Assembly: GCF_021555175.1 (NCBI RefSeq)
Contig: NZ_JAKGRW010000013.1
Location: 46,387 to 110,386, forward strand
Source of the DNA: Nocardioides alcanivorans
Lineage (GTDB): Bacteria > Actinomycetota > Actinomycetes > Propionibacteriales > Nocardioidaceae
Length of the DNA: 64,000 nt
Reading direction: 5' to 3'
Below the pieces are notes generated by a model that saw only the letters and a program-made list of their open reading frames with translations, had not been told where the DNA came from and searched no databases. Shown here piece after piece: positions 16,304-28,883 of the stretch; within the stretch, counting starts at the first letter, position 1; each line of letters starts with the position of its first letter. The position numbers and the translations under genes are program-made.

Positions 16304-19300
16304 ATGCAGCTGCCCTTCACCATCTCGGAGACCGACCTCGTCCGGGCCTTCGACCCGATGACGCTCACCCGGGGCACCCGATATGCCGGGGAGCGACGGG
16401 TGCGCAACCTGCGCGTCGACTCCTCGGGGACCGAGATCGTCCTCACCGCCGAGGTGCAGGGCAACAGCCGACGTGCCTACGTCACCCATGTCTTCATCGG
16501 CGACAAGTCGTTGGAGTCCGACTGCACCTGCCCGGTGGGATGGCGGTGCAAGCACGCGGTGGCGATCGTGCAGTCGGTCAGGCGCCTGGCGTCCGTGCGC
16601 CCCGTGCAGGTCACCCCACCGTGGCAGCGCACGCTCGACCAGGTCCTCGGTGGATTCGAGACGGTCGGGCCGAGCAGTGGCAAGCGGCGCAAGCTGGCAC
16701 TCGAGATCGACCTGGCGCCTCAGTTCCGCACCCGCTGGGCGCCTGCCTCCGCGCCCCGGCACCTGCTGGAGATGCGCCCGCTGCGGGAGGGCGCTCGGGG
16801 CAACTGGATCAAGACCGGGATCTCCTGGACCCAGGCCGCAGCAGCCCACCACGACACCGAGCACGACACCGAGCAGATGCAGGTGCTGGCATCGTTCAGC
16901 CGGGCGCTGCGCGGTACGACGGCCGGCGACGTCGTGGCGCTGCACGCCTTCGGCCCACAACTCCACCACCTGCTGCTCGACGCCGACGCAGCGGGCATCC
17001 CCCTCGTGTGCGGCCCATCGGTCTCCACCGTCGAGGTGTTGTCGGAGGCACTCGACCTCGCGGTCGACGCGACCCGCGGTGACACGAGCGGGCTTCTTCG
17101 CCTCGGGGTCTGGCACGAGGAGCAGTTCCACACCGGCGACCGGATGCACCTGCTGGGCCGCCCACCCCACTCGGTGGCCCTCCTCCGGGCCGACGAGACG
17201 ACAACGCGACCGTTTGGCGGCGCGAAGACCGCGGTGCGGCTGGCACCGTTGCGCCGTCGGGCGCCGGAGTCCCTGCTCAGCCTCCACGAGCAGGGTGGCG
17301 AGATCGAAGTGCCGGCTGGCGACAGCAGCCGGCTCGTGGACGACTACCTCCCTCGGTTGCGCCAAGGCATCGAGGTCACCTCGTCCGACGGGTCGATCAC
17401 CCTTCCCGAGGAGGTGCCGCCACGGCTGCAGATGCTGCTCGCTTGGCAGGGGGTCCGGGCCACCACCACATGGCAGTGGCGCTACGGCGAGCACACCCAC
17501 CTGCTCGACGATCCCGATCCCGCGCCCGCGGTGCGTCGTTCGGTCCTCGAGCAGGAGCTGTTGACGGCCACGGAGCGCTACGCGCACCTGCAGCCGAGGG
17601 CGGAGTTGACGCCGATGGAGAGCCTCCGCTTCGCCGAGGACGAGCTGCCGCGGCTGTGGGCCGACGACGACGTCGAGGTGGTGGAGACCGGGACGCGCCC
17701 CGACTTCCGTGCGGCCGAGGGCGATCCGCAGATCGAGTTCGTCGCCGGGGAGGGCACCACAGACTGGCTCGACCTGTCGGTGGTGATCACCGTCGACGGT
17801 GAGCAGGTTCCCCTGCCCCAGGCACTTGCTGCGCTGACCGCCGGCGACCCCCTGCTGCTCCTGCCCAGCGGGCTGCACGTGCCCACCGACCGACCCGAGT
17901 TCGCAGGGCTGGCCGAGCTCGTGGCTGCGGCCGCAGAGCTGCACGAGGGCGAGCGTGACGAACTGCGCGTGGCCCACGTCGACCTGGGGCTGTGGGAGCA
18001 GCTTGCCGAGCTCGGCGTCGTCGATGTCCAGGCAGCACGGTGGGTCGAGGCCGCCCAAGCCCTCGCGCACCACCAGGGCCTTCCCGACGTCGTGCCGACC
18101 GGGTTGGTCAGCAGTCCACGTGACTACCAGCTCAAGGGCATCCGCTGGCTGGTGCACCTGTGGCAACTCGGGCTCGGCGGGATCCTCGCCGACGACATGG
18201 GACTCGGCAAGACCCTGCAGACCCTCGGTCTCATCAGCCACGCCCGGGCAGCCGGTGCAGCACCCTTCCTCGTCGTCGCGCCGACCAGTGTGGTGACTGC
18301 TTGGGCAGGCGAGGCGCAACGCCACACCCCGGGCCTCGTCATACGCACCATCGACGCGTCAAGGGCGCGACGGGGCACGCCGCTCAGCGACGAGGTCGTC
18401 GGCGCCGACGTCGTGGTCACCTCCTACACGCTGTTGCGGCTGGAGGCCGATGCCTATGCCGCCCTCGAGTGGGGCGGCCTGGTGCTCGATGAGGCGCAGA
18501 CCATCAAGAACCACCAGAGCAAGACCTACCAAGCGGTGCGGCTGCTCGACGTGCCCTTCCGGCTCGCCGTGACGGGCACCCCGTTCGAGAACCGGCTGAT
18601 GGAACTGTGGGCGCTGCTGTCCGTCGTGGCTCCCGGGCTCTATCCATGGCCGAAGCGCTTCAAGGAGATCGTCGTCAAGCCCGTGGAGAAAGCCGGCGAC
18701 CCGGTGGCACTGGAACGGTTCCGCTCCCGGGTGCGCCCATTCGTGCTGCGTCGCACCAAGGACCTCGTCGCCACCGAACTACCTCCCAAGCAGGAGCAGG
18801 TGCTCGAGGTGACCCTCACCCCCGCCCACCGACGCATCTACGACACCTGGCTCCAGAAGGAGCGGCAGGCCATCCTCGGACTGGTCGACGACTTCGATCG
18901 CAACCGGGTGGCAATCTTCAGCGCGCTGACGCGCCTGCGACAGCTGAGCCTGGATCCGGCACTTGTCGACGACGACCACGAGGGGGTCGGCTCGGCAAAG
19001 ATCGACACCCTCGTCGACCACCTCCAGGAGATCGTTGCCGAAGGCCACCGCGCACTCGTGTTCAGCACGTTCACCGGGTTCCTCAAGCGGGTCCGCGACG
19101 CCCTCGAGCGCGACGGCGTCACGACCCGTTACCTCGACGGTTCCACCCGCGCCCGGGGTGCGGAGATCGCCGCGTTCAAGGACGGCGACGCCGACGCGTT
19201 CCTGATCAGTCTCAAGGCCGGCGGTGTCGGGCTGACCCTCACCGAGGCCGACTACGTCTTCGTGCTCGACCCGTGGTGGAACCCGGCTGCCGAGGCGCAG

Positions 19301-19495
19301 GCGGTCGACCGCGCCCATCGCCTCGGGCAGGAGCGTCCGGTCCTGGTCTACCGGCTCGTCGCCACCGACACGATCGAGGAGAAGGTGATGGCGCTCAAGG
19401 AACGCAAGGCGGCCCTCTTCGCCTCCGTCTTCAGCGGAGAGGGCGCCGTCGGCTCGGGCATCGATGCGGACGACGTGCTGGCGCTCTTCGACTGA
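16304..19495 (+). CDS. SWIM zinc-finger SNF2-family DEAD-like helicase
   Basis: The 1063-residue protein begins with a SWIM zinc finger (CTCPVGWRCKHAVAIV, about residues 70-85). A long variable region of bacterial SNF2-associated type follows. Then comes the ATPase core: GGILADDMGLGKTLQTLGLI (Walker A), VVTSYTLLRLEADAY, LVLDEAQTIKNHQSKTYQ (DEAQ box), VTGTPFENRLMELW. The second RecA lobe has ALVFSTFTGFLKRV, LISLKAGGVGLTLTEADYVF and WNPAAEAQAVDRAHRLGQ. Such HepA-like proteins remodel RNA polymerase or DNA-protein complexes; the precise job in actinobacteria is unknown. It starts 19 bp after the adenosyltransferase gene and may share its transcript. Confidence 0.93.
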   Translation: MQLPFTISETDLVRAFDPMTLTRGTRYAGERRVRNLRVDSSGTEIVLTAEVQGNSRRAYVTHVFIGDKSLESDCTCPVGWRCKHAVAIVQSVRRLASVRPVQVTPPWQRTLDQVLGGFETVGPSSGKRRKLALEIDLAPQFRTRWAPASAPRHLLEMRPLREGARGNWIKTGISWTQAAAAHHDTEHDTEQMQVLASFSRALRGTTAGDVVALHAFGPQLHHLLLDADAAGIPLVCGPSVSTVEVLSEALDLAVDATRGDTSGLLRLGVWHEEQFHTGDRMHLLGRPPHSVALLRADETTTRPFGGAKTAVRLAPLRRRAPESLLSLHEQGGEIEVPAGDSSRLVDDYLPRLRQGIEVTSSDGSITLPEEVPPRLQMLLAWQGVRATTTWQWRYGEHTHLLDDPDPAPAVRRSVLEQELLTATERYAHLQPRAELTPMESLRFAEDELPRLWADDDVEVVETGTRPDFRAAEGDPQIEFVAGEGTTDWLDLSVVITVDGEQVPLPQALAALTAGDPLLLLPSGLHVPTDRPEFAGLAELVAAAAELHEGERDELRVAHVDLGLWEQLAELGVVDVQAARWVEAAQALAHHQGLPDVVPTGLVSSPRDYQLKGIRWLVHLWQLGLGGILADDMGLGKTLQTLGLISHARAAGAAPFLVVAPTSVVTAWAGEAQRHTPGLVIRTIDASRARRGTPLSDEVVGADVVVTSYTLLRLEADAYAALEWGGLVLDEAQTIKNHQSKTYQAVRLLDVPFRLAVTGTPFENRLMELWALLSVVAPGLYPWPKRFKEIVVKPVEKAGDPVALERFRSRVRPFVLRRTKDLVATELPPKQEQVLEVTLTPAHRRIYDTWLQKERQAILGLVDDFDRNRVAIFSALTRLRQLSLDPALVDDDHEGVGSAKIDTLVDHLQEIVAEGHRALVFSTFTGFLKRVRDALERDGVTTRYLDGSTRARGAEIAAFKDGDADAFLISLKAGGVGLTLTEADYVFVLDPWWNPAAEAQAVDRAHRLGQERPVLVYRLVATDTIEEKVMALKERKAALFASVFSGEGAVGSGIDADDVLALFD

Positions 19496-19516
19496 CGATG
19501 GGCCCGCCCCGCCACC

Positions 19517-19791
19517 TCATCCGTCGGCGTGTCCGAGTGACTTCTCTGGGGCGATCAGGTCCCGTACCCGACGCTTGAGGTCGGTGATCTCGGGGAAGCC
19601 TCCGTCACGCTTCCGGTTCCACACTGCGGTGTGGTCGATGTCGATCCGGAACACTCCCCGGTCGCCGGGACCAACGCCACCTCGCCCACCTCGTCGGCGA
19701 AGGTCTGCAACAGTTCACCGGCGTACCACTGGGCACGCAACAACCACTTGCACTGCGTGCAGTAGGTGATCTCGATCCTCGGCGCGGCCAT
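19517..19791 (-). CDS. SelT/SelW/SelH-like (Rdx) thioredoxin-fold protein (frame broken at 19656-19659)
   Basis: The N terminus PRIEITYCTQCKWLLRAQWY contains the CxxC motif of the Rdx family, with Cys where eukaryotic homologues have selenocysteine. FADEVGEVALVPATG follows. One base added at the C4 run 19656-19659 continues the protein as GVFRIDIDHTAVWNRKRDGG and FPEITDLKRRVRDLIAPE to a TGA at 19517, giving 91 residues. That is the usual length, with the expected GxF...(W) core. It is probably a small redox protein. Without the repair it would be a 78-residue truncated product. Confidence 0.82.
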
Positions 19792-19847
19792 GGCCTCACA
19801 CTAGCGATCCTCGGTCACCAAGGCGTCCGCTCCTCCGGTGGAGCCCC

Positions 19848-19853
19848 TACTGT
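19848..19853 (+). promoter_or_regulatory. -10 box of the diiron-type gene (leaderless)
   Basis: TACTGT ends six bases before ATG 19860, with no ribosome-binding site. Confidence 0.5.
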
Positions 19854-19859
19854 GGATGA

Positions 19860-20726
19860 ATGACCGCCCCCACGACAGAGGCCCGTCTGAAGGCACATGT
19901 CGACCGCATCGAGGAGGAGCATCCGCCCGTCCCTCTCGCCTCGGTGGACTACACCGTGCATGACCCCGCGCTGCTCAGGCAACGCTTCGGGCCGGTCCTC
20001 GACTACTTGGCCCGGGTCGAGCTCGAGGTCGACCGCAACGTCCTGGAGCTGACCACGATGCTCCCTGACGCGAGCGAGATCGACCGGCGCTTCTATGCCG
20101 AGGTGTGGCAGCCGCAAGAGATCCACCACGGCCTGATCCTCGATGAGTTGCAGACCCGGATCGGCCGACCGCCGGCAAGCACCGACACCACCACCATCTC
20201 CCCCAAGATCCGGATCCTCGGTGCATTGGCCCACCTCACACCGGTCCACGACATCGTGCGCATGCTCTACTACCTGACCGGCATGGCGACCGAGCGCTCG
20301 GCAGTGCTGGCCTACAACCGGCTGCACGACGGCGTCATCGACCTGGGCGAGAACGCGGTCGCTGCGACCGTCGTCGCGCCGATCCGTCGACAGGAGCCGG
20401 GACACTATGCGTTCTACCGGCTCTCGGCCACTGCCCTGGACAAGCAACTGAGGCCGTGGCAACGGTGGCTCACCGGACGGCTGCGGCGGATCTCGTTCTC
20501 TCCCGTCGGGGCCAACGACGACGCCCAGCTGGCCGACTTCGGGGGCGTGCTGACCAGCCTGGGAGTCATCGACGAGCTCGAGCAGTTCGTCACCGAGATC
20601 AGCCGAGTGGAGAACGACCTGCTCTGGGCGGGCCGCCAAGGACTCGACGTGCCTCGCTACGTGATGGACGCGATGCGCGAGGCCGTGCAACTGCACCGGG
20701 CCCGAGCATCGATCCCGCCCCGCTGA
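19860..20726 (+). CDS. Putative ferritin-like diiron protein of unknown function
   Basis: The 288-residue, mostly helical protein has two E-x-x-H motifs: WQPQEIHHGLILDEL (about residue 84) and RRQEPGHYAFYRLSATAL (about 177). Each is preceded by a helix with an acidic residue (VELEVDRNVLEL; LTGMATERSAVLAYN). That is the E...ExxH...E...ExxH ligand set of acyl-ACP desaturase and AurF-like diiron enzymes. The family is often mislabelled in actinobacterial annotation. I infer an oxidase, oxygenase or desaturase-like activity but no substrate. The start is supported by a -10 box six bases upstream. Confidence 0.65.
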   Translation: MTAPTTEARLKAHVDRIEEEHPPVPLASVDYTVHDPALLRQRFGPVLDYLARVELEVDRNVLELTTMLPDASEIDRRFYAEVWQPQEIHHGLILDELQTRIGRPPASTDTTTISPKIRILGALAHLTPVHDIVRMLYYLTGMATERSAVLAYNRLHDGVIDLGENAVAATVVAPIRRQEPGHYAFYRLSATALDKQLRPWQRWLTGRLRRISFSPVGANDDAQLADFGGVLTSLGVIDELEQFVTEISRVENDLLWAGRQGLDVPRYVMDAMREAVQLHRARASIPPR

Positions 20727-20744
20727 GGTCGTGACCGATCGAAC

Positions 20745-21248
20745 TCAACCGAGCTCGACGCCGAACTTCTCCGCCCAGGCCCGCGCATCGTCGGACAACG
20801 TGCCGAGCTCGTGGCAACGGCGTACGTAGCCACCAGTCGCCTTCATGAACTCCATCGGGTTGTAGACGTCCTCCTGCTCCTGCCACAGGCCGTTGCCACC
20901 GTAGCGGAGGATGCTGACGTTGCCCTGACCGTGGACCGAGCCGTCGCCCGGGTCACGGAACGGGTTGTCGATCTCGGTGATGACCCAGCCCACCTGCTCG
21001 TCGATCACGACCCACTTGGGAGGGAAGGCGATCATCTCGTTGCCGGGGAAGCTGCCCATGGTCCTCTTGATCCAGGGCCGGATCTCGTCCTTCCCGTGGA
21101 AGGTGCCGTAGGCGTGCTCGATGTAGAGCGCGTCCTCGGTGAAGAGCTGCACGAAGTGCTCCCAGTCACCGGTGTCGACACACCTCTGCACACCAGTGGT
21201 GTAGCCGGCGAATGCTTCCTCGAGTTCTGCGCGGGTCCAAGTCGTCAT
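20745..21248 (-). CDS. NTF2-like / SnoaL-like domain protein
   Basis: The 167-residue protein forms a cone-shaped alpha+beta barrel of the NTF2 superfamily: RAELEEAFAGYTTGVQRCVD, DWEHFVQLFTEDALYIEHAY, GKDEIRPWIKRTM, WVVIDEQVGWVITEIDNPF, GQGNVSILRYGGNGLWQEQE. The pocket-lining Asp, His and Tyr are in place for an isomerase, dehydratase or binding protein, but function is not predictable in this family. It is convergent with the diiron gene, with 18 bp between stops, and no regulatory site is evident. Confidence 0.8.
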   Translation of the reverse strand: MTTWTRAELEEAFAGYTTGVQRCVDTGDWEHFVQLFTEDALYIEHAYGTFHGKDEIRPWIKRTMGSFPGNEMIAFPPKWVVIDEQVGWVITEIDNPFRDPGDGSVHGQGNVSILRYGGNGLWQEQEDVYNPMEFMKATGGYVRRCHELGTLSDDARAWAEKFGVELG

Positions 21249-21322
21249 GCCAGCAGCGTGGCAGGAACCCCGCGAATTGACCATGGGCGGTCTCAGGCAG
21301 GCTTCACCCTCGACCTTCATCC

Positions 21323-21775
21323 TCAACGGAGCCGGTGCTTGTCCCAGTCCGCGCCGGGAGGCTTGGCCTCCACCCACGCCTGGAACCCCATGAGGGACGC
21401 AGGACTCATGGCCAGCTCGATCTCGCCCTTGGCGCTGTCGAGGGTGATGATCACGTGGTCGGTGTAGAGCGCGAGATGCTCGGACCCACGTGACTCGCGT
21501 CGACCCGCATAGTCGACGCGGTTGCGGTCCCAGACCCGACGCGGCCGCGGCGAGAGCGAGAAGATCCGGTACCACTCCAGGCGATCGCCGTCGTAGCGGC
21601 CGATTCCGAGAACCCAACCGCGCCCGGTCCTGTCGGACCGGGCGCGGTGACTGAGTTCAAATGTGCCCCCGCTGCGCGCCAGCATTCGCCGGCGGACTAC
21701 CAGGGCGACTCCGTACAGGAAGAGGAACACCAGCGCGAGCAGGACTCCGTCGAGAATCCATTGCCACAGTGGCAT
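21323..21775 (-). CDS. DUF2550 membrane-anchored protein
   Basis: ATG 21775, preceded by GGGGAGGTT, gives 150 residues. A single N-terminal transmembrane helix (WILDGVLLALVFLFLYGVALVV) is followed by a compact soluble domain (FELSHRARSDRTGRGWVLGI, DRLEWYRIFSLSPRPRRVWD, LALYTDHVIITLDSAKGEIELA). DUF2550 genes directly follow atpC in mycobacteria (Rv1312), as here. The conserved position suggests a link to the ATP synthase operon or simply shared transcription. The function is unknown. Confidence 0.85.
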   Translation of the reverse strand: MPLWQWILDGVLLALVFLFLYGVALVVRRRMLARSGGTFELSHRARSDRTGRGWVLGIGRYDGDRLEWYRIFSLSPRPRRVWDRNRVDYAGRRESRGSEHLALYTDHVIITLDSAKGEIELAMSPASLMGFQAWVEAKPPGADWDKHRLR

Positions 21776-21849
21776 CCAACCTCCCCGCCAAGAACGCCCC
21801 AATCCATGGGGATGTGAGCGTCACTCTAAGGCATGGAGTGTTCAGTTGT

Positions 21850-22238
21850 TCAGGAGGCCATCTCCACGGCGCGGATGCGGGCCTCGGCGTGACGCACGGC
21901 CGCGAGAGCCGCGTCGTCGTTCTCCCCGGCAGCGTGCAGCCGCTCGAGGTCGTGACGGGCGTTCTCGAGATCGATCTCGTGCGACATCTCGGCACGCTCG
22001 GCGAGCACCGACACCCGATCGCCGGCGACCGAGATGAAGCCGGAGTCGACAGCAGCCACCCAGGTCTCCCCCTCCGTGGTGGTGACGTCGACGACGCCCT
22101 CCACCAGGAGCGAGAGCAGCGGAGCGTGACCCGGCAGGATGCCCACGTCACCTTCGGTGGTGCGGGCACCCACCATCGTGGCCTGCCCCGACCACACGAG
22201 GCGATCGGCGGCGACCAGCTCGACCTGAAGCGCAGCCA

Positions 22239-22239
<1 letters not shown>
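21850..22239 (-). CDS. atpC: ATP synthase epsilon chain
   Basis: The 129-residue protein opens ALQVELVAADRLVWSGQATM. The N-terminal beta sandwich (TTEGDVGILPGHAPLLSLLV) is followed by two C-terminal helices (EIDLENARHDLERLHAAGEN and AALAAVRHAEARIRAVEMAS). It regulates and couples the F1 rotor. The ATG overlaps the atpD stop by one base, so translation is coupled. It is the last F1 gene of the operon. Confidence 0.96.
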
Positions 22240-24637
<2,398 letters not shown>

Positions 24638-24640
24638 GGG

Positions 24641-26281
24641 TCAGCCCCGCTTCTGCTTGACGATCTGCTCCTGCTCGACGTCCTCGTCCTCCAGAGCAAC
24701 GTGCTCTTCGCGGCCGGCCTTGACCGACTGGCCGTCGGAGGTCTGGAACTGGTCCAGGAAGGAGTCGTAGGCAGCGGTCATCTCGGCTTCGGCGGCGTCG
24801 TCGAACTTATGGGTCTCGCGAATGCCGGCAAGGATGCCGGGGTGCGAGCGACGCAGGAAGTCGATGAACTCCTCCTCGAAGCGCAGCACGTCGTCGACCG
24901 GGACGATGTCCAGGCGACCCGTGGTGCCGATCCACAAGGAGGCGGTCATCTCCTCGACCGGGTACGGCGAGTACTGCGGCTGCTTGAGCAGTGCCATCAG
25001 GCGCTGACCACGAGCGAGCTGCTGACGCGACGCGGCATCGAGGTCGGAGGCGAACATGGCGAACGCCTCCATGGCGCGGAACTGCGCCAGGTCGACCTTG
25101 AGCGAACCGGTGACGGCCTTCATTGCCTTCGTCATCGCCGAGCCACCCACGCGGGAGACCGACACACCGACGTCGATGGCCGGGCGCTGGTTGGCAGCGA
25201 ACAGGTCGGACTGCAAGAAGATCTGACCGTCGGTGATCGAGATGACGTTGGTCGGGATGAACGCCGAGACGTCGTTGGCCTTGGTCTCGATGATCGGCAG
25301 ACCGGTCATCGAACCGGCACCCAGCTCGTCGGAGAGCTTCGCGCAACGCTCGAGCAGGCGGCTGTGCAGGTAGAAGACGTCACCCGGGTAGGCCTCGCGG
25401 CCCGGCGGACGGCGCAGCAGCAGCGACACGGAGCGGTAGGCCTCGGCCTGCTTGGTCAGGTCGTCGAACACGATGAGGACGTGCTTGCCCTGGTACATCC
25501 AGTGCTGGCCGATGGCCGAGCCGGTGTAGGGGGCGAGGTACTTGAAGCCGGCGGAGTCGGACGCCGGGGAAGCCACGATGGTCGTGTACTCCAGGGCGCC
25601 GGCCTCTTCGAGGGCACCGCGCACGGAGGCGATGGTGGAGCCCTTCTGACCGATGGCGACGTAGATGCAGCGGACCTGCTTGCTAGGGTCGCCCGACTCC
25701 CAGTTCTGCTTCTGGTTGATGATCGTGTCGATCGCGATCGTGGTCTTGCCGGTCGCGCGGTCACCGATGATCAGCTGCCGCTGCCCACGGCCGACCGGGG
25801 TCAACGAGTCGATGGCCTTGATGCCGGTGGCAAGCGGCTCGTGGACCGACTTGCGGTGCATCACGCTGGGCGCCTGCAGCTCGAGCGCGCGGCGACCGTC
25901 GGAAGCGATCTCCCCGAGGCCGTCGATCGGCGTACCGAGCGGGTCGACCACGCGGCCGAGGTAGCCCTCGCCGACGGGAACAGACAGGATCTCGCCGGTA
26001 CGGCGGACCGCCTGGCCCTCTTCGATCTTGTCGAAGTCGCCGAGGACGACGACACCGATCTCGCGGGTGTCGAGGTTCTGGGCCAGGCCCAGCGTGCCGT
26101 CCTCGAACTCGAGCAGCTCGTTGGCCATGACCGACGGAAGACCGGAGACGCGGGCGATGCCGTCGCCGGCTTCGGCGACCTTGCCGACCTCTTCACGGCT
26201 GGCGGACTCAGGCTTGTAGTCGGACACGAAGCGCTGGAGGGCGTCCCGGATCTCATCCGGACGGATGGAAAGCTCCGTCAT
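24641..26281 (-). CDS. atpA: ATP synthase alpha chain
   Basis: ATG 26281 gives 546 residues starting [20 protein letters not shown]. The nucleotide site is [20 protein letters not shown], and [20 protein letters not shown] follows. A charged C-terminal tail ([20 protein letters not shown]) extends past the core, an actinobacterial feature. In mycobacteria a similar alpha extension suppresses ATP hydrolysis, so a latent ATPase is a reasonable inference here. Confidence 0.96.
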   Translation of the reverse strand: MTELSIRPDEIRDALQRFVSDYKPESASREEVGKVAEAGDGIARVSGLPSVMANELLEFEDGTLGLAQNLDTREIGVVVLGDFDKIEEGQAVRRTGEILSVPVGEGYLGRVVDPLGTPIDGLGEIASDGRRALELQAPSVMHRKSVHEPLATGIKAIDSLTPVGRGQRQLIIGDRATGKTTIAIDTIINQKQNWESGDPSKQVRCIYVAIGQKGSTIASVRGALEEAGALEYTTIVASPASDSAGFKYLAPYTGSAIGQHWMYQGKHVLIVFDDLTKQAEAYRSVSLLLRRPPGREAYPGDVFYLHSRLLERCAKLSDELGAGSMTGLPIIETKANDVSAFIPTNVISITDGQIFLQSDLFAANQRPAIDVGVSVSRVGGSAMTKAMKAVTGSLKVDLAQFRAMEAFAMFASDLDAASRQQLARGQRLMALLKQPQYSPYPVEEMTASLWIGTTGRLDIVPVDDVLRFEEEFIDFLRRSHPGILAGIRETHKFDDAAEAEMTAAYDSFLDQFQTSDGQSVKAGREEHVALEDEDVEQEQIVKQKRG

Positions 26282-26330
26282 CACTCTTCTCTCATTCTCA
26301 GTTGCTCGAAGTTGTCGGAGGGTGCGCCGG

Positions 26331-27143
26331 TCAGACAGCCAACGCGCGGCGCGCGGAGTCCAGTCGGTTGGACACCGTGCCATCGATGACGTCGTCACCG
26401 ATCTCGACGCGGATTCCACCGATCACATCGGCGTCCACCACGACATTGACATGCACCGGCTTGCCGTACTGCCGGGAGAGCACGTCGACCAAGCGCTGTC
26501 GGTCGGCGTCGGCGAGCGGCTTGGCCACACGGACCTCCGCCACTGCCTGCTTGGCCGCGGCGGCGGCGGTCTGCTGGAAAGCACCCAGCGCGACACCCAC
26601 CGTGCGGTAGCTACCGGTCACCGACTGTTCTGCAAGGGTGACAGTGCCGGGCAAGGCCTTGCCTGCGAGCAGGCCGCTGACCAGCTGCTGCTTGTCCTCA
26701 GTGCTGCGGGCGGGGTCGGAGAGCGCATCGCGCAGCTCAGGGTTGTTGCCCACGAGCTGGGCGACCTCGAAGAGCTCGTCCTCGAGGCGCGAGGCCTCCG
26801 CGCCGGCCGAACGCACCGTGGCGAGCACGCCGAGGTGCTCCAGTGCGTCAGCCAAGTCCCGGGTTGCGGTCCACCGCTGACCAGTGGCCCGGCCGGCGAG
26901 GTCGACGACGGGTGCGCCGACCTTGCCGGTGAGCAGCTGGCTGAGCAGCGCCTGCTTCGCTTCGGTCGCCACCGACTGGTCCGTGGCAACCCGGCGCAGG
27001 GCCGGCTCGCCACGCAGCAGAGCGGCGACCCGGAACAGGTCCTGCCCGACGGCGGTGAGGTCACCGGAGACCTGGTCCAGCGCCGAAGTGAGCGTGCGCA
27101 ACGCTTCGGCAGAGGCGCCCCGGAAGGAGCCGCTGGTGGTCAT
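26331..27143 (-). CDS. atpH: ATP synthase delta chain
   Basis: The 270-residue protein is long for a delta subunit but normal for non-mycobacterial actinobacteria. Features are [20 protein letters not shown] near the N terminus and the C-terminal peripheral-stalk segment [20 protein letters not shown] with [20 protein letters not shown]. It is not fused to a second b subunit, unlike mycobacterial AtpFH. Its ATG overlaps the atpF stop (TGATG). Confidence 0.94.
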   Translation of the reverse strand: MTTSGSFRGASAEALRTLTSALDQVSGDLTAVGQDLFRVAALLRGEPALRRVATDQSVATEAKQALLSQLLTGKVGAPVVDLAGRATGQRWTATRDLADALEHLGVLATVRSAGAEASRLEDELFEVAQLVGNNPELRDALSDPARSTEDKQQLVSGLLAGKALPGTVTLAEQSVTGSYRTVGVALGAFQQTAAAAAKQAVAEVRVAKPLADADRQRLVDVLSRQYGKPVHVNVVVDADVIGGIRVEIGDDVIDGTVSNRLDSARRALAV

Positions 27144-27685
27144 CAGTTGACCCCGCTCCCGGACTCGAGCTCGCTGAGGAAGCGGTCGACGACCCGGCTC
27201 TGGCGAGCCTCGTCGTCCAAGCTCTCCCCGACGATCCGACCGGCGAGGCCGGTGGCCAGGTTGCCGACCTCGGCACGCAACGAGGTGACCGCCTGCTGGC
27301 GCTCCGCCTCGATCTGCGCCTTGCCGTGCGCAACGATCCGCTCGGATTCGGCCTGCCCCTGAGCACGCATCTCCGCAACGATCGCGGCGCCTTGCTCGCG
27401 TGCTTCCTCACGGATGCGCGCGGCCTCGTGACGGGCCTCGGACAACTGCTGCTCGAGATCGGCAAGCTTGGCGTCCGCCTCGGCCTGCTTGGTCTCGGCA
27501 GCAGCGAGTCCGCCTTCGATCGCCGAGGTGCGCTCGGCGAAGGTGGCCTCGAAGTTCGGTACGACGAACTTCTTGACCGCGAAGAACAAGATCGCGAACA
27601 CGACGAGCGAGAGAACGATCTCGATCGGGTGCGGGATGAGCGGGTTGAGCTCACCACCGGCTGCGCGAATGGTCAGAGTCTGCAT
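27143..27685 (-). CDS. atpF: ATP synthase b chain
   Basis: The 180-residue protein has one N-terminal membrane helix (IEIVLSLVVFAILFFAVKKF), then a long charged coiled coil (ERTSAIEGGLAAAETKQAEA to RQQAVTSLRAEVGNLATGLA) that forms the peripheral stalk. It ends VDRFLSELESGSGVN. Confidence 0.95.
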   Translation of the reverse strand: MQTLTIRAAGGELNPLIPHPIEIVLSLVVFAILFFAVKKFVVPNFEATFAERTSAIEGGLAAAETKQAEADAKLADLEQQLSEARHEAARIREEAREQGAAIVAEMRAQGQAESERIVAHGKAQIEAERQQAVTSLRAEVGNLATGLAGRIVGESLDDEARQSRVVDRFLSELESGSGVN

Positions 27686-27722
27686 GGGCAGGTCCTTCTT
27701 CCGGGTCCTACGTCAGGCTGGG

Positions 27723-27926
27723 TCAGAGAACGAACGCGAGGGCGATACCGATGATCGCGAGCGCCTCGGCGAGCGCGAAGCCCAGGATGGCGATCGTCTG
27801 CAGGCGGCTCTGGGCCTCCGGCTGACGGGCGACACCGTTGATGTAGGCGGCGAAGATCAGGCCGATACCAACACCGGGGCCAATCGCAGCGAGGCCGTAG
27901 CCAATCATGTTGAGGTTGCCGTCCAC
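27723..27926 (-). CDS. atpE: ATP synthase c chain (ring subunit)
   Basis: GTG 27926, with GAAAGGAAACC upstream, gives 67 residues: [20 protein letters not shown], a polar loop [11 protein letters not shown], and a second helix [20 protein letters not shown] that carries the ion-binding Glu in ALAEALA. This is a hairpin of two membrane helices, proton-type rather than sodium-type. An ATG six codons later is possible but leaves a short first helix. Confidence 0.95.
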   Translation of the reverse strand: MDGNLNMIGYGLAAIGPGVGIGLIFAAYINGVARQPEAQSRLQTIAILGFALAEALAIIGIALAFVL

Positions 27927-28012
27927 GGCGGTTTCCTTTCGGTTATTTCCTGTTTTGGAAATCTTGGGTGTGAGTTGTGATGACCGGTCCCGGCATGGCG
28001 GCACCGGATGAA

Positions 28013-28837
28013 TCAGTGCTCGTCAGCGAGCGAGCCCTGGATGTACATCGCGTTCAGCAACACGAAGACATAGGCCTGGAGGAACTGGATCAGCAGTTCG
28101 AGGAACGAAACCAGGATGAACAGGACCCAGGCGATGACACCGACCGGCGCGTAGGCCGCGGACATCTCCGTGATCAGGTATTCGCCACCGAGGGCGAAGA
28201 GGATGAGCAGCATGTGCCCGGCGAACATGTTGCAGAACAGTCGCAGCGCCAGGGTGACCGGGCGGACCAGGATGTTCGACATGAACTCGAGCGGGATCAG
28301 CAGCGGCCACATGGCCTTGCTGACGCCCTGCGGGACGCAGGTGAGCTTGAGGAAGCCGCCGAAGCCGTGCTTCTTGATGCCGACGCCGAGGTAGACGAAC
28401 CAGCTGATGGCCGCGAGCGCGTAGACCAGTCCGGCCCTGGAGAAGGTCGGGAACTGGAAGAACGGGACGCTCGCCAGCATGTTGTTGATCAGGATGAAGA
28501 AGAAGAGCGCAAACAGGTAGGGCACGTAGGGCAAGAAGTCCTTGGTGCCGATGATGTCGCGGCCCATGGAGTTGCGCACGAAGCCGTAGCCGGCCTCACC
28601 GACGTACTGGAGCTTGCTCGGGACCATGGCGCGCTTGCGCGAGGCCGCCCAGAAGAAGAGGAAGACGACGCCGGCGACGAGCACCATCTGGATCATCGGC
28701 TTGGTGACGCCGAGGTACATCGTCTGCCCGAGGAACTCGAACGTCTTGTCCGGCCCGATAGGCGGCAGGTTGAAGTCCTGCGGCCCGGGAGCGTGGAAGC
28801 CCTCGGCACGCACGACGGACATCGCGATTGAACTCAC
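28013..28837 (-). CDS. atpB: ATP synthase a chain
   Basis: The 274-residue protein has about six membrane helices. The key blocks are the stator Arg segment [20 protein letters not shown] (the second Arg-containing stretch facing the c-ring) and the last helix [20 protein letters not shown]. It forms the proton half-channels with the c-ring. Confidence 0.96.
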   Translation of the reverse strand: MSSIAMSVVRAEGFHAPGPQDFNLPPIGPDKTFEFLGQTMYLGVTKPMIQMVLVAGVVFLFFWAASRKRAMVPSKLQYVGEAGYGFVRNSMGRDIIGTKDFLPYVPYLFALFFFILINNMLASVPFFQFPTFSRAGLVYALAAISWFVYLGVGIKKHGFGGFLKLTCVPQGVSKAMWPLLIPLEFMSNILVRPVTLALRLFCNMFAGHMLLILFALGGEYLITEMSAAYAPVGVIAWVLFILVSFLELLIQFLQAYVFVLLNAMYIQGSLADEH

Positions 28838-28883
28838 CGTGTCTCCTGTGTCTGCTGCACTACAAGTCTTTGTTTGCGGATTG

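Noticed and set aside
16298..18325. 675-codon minus frame opposite the SNF2 helicase
   Set aside because: Antisense shadow of a well-supported gene; no recognisable motif.
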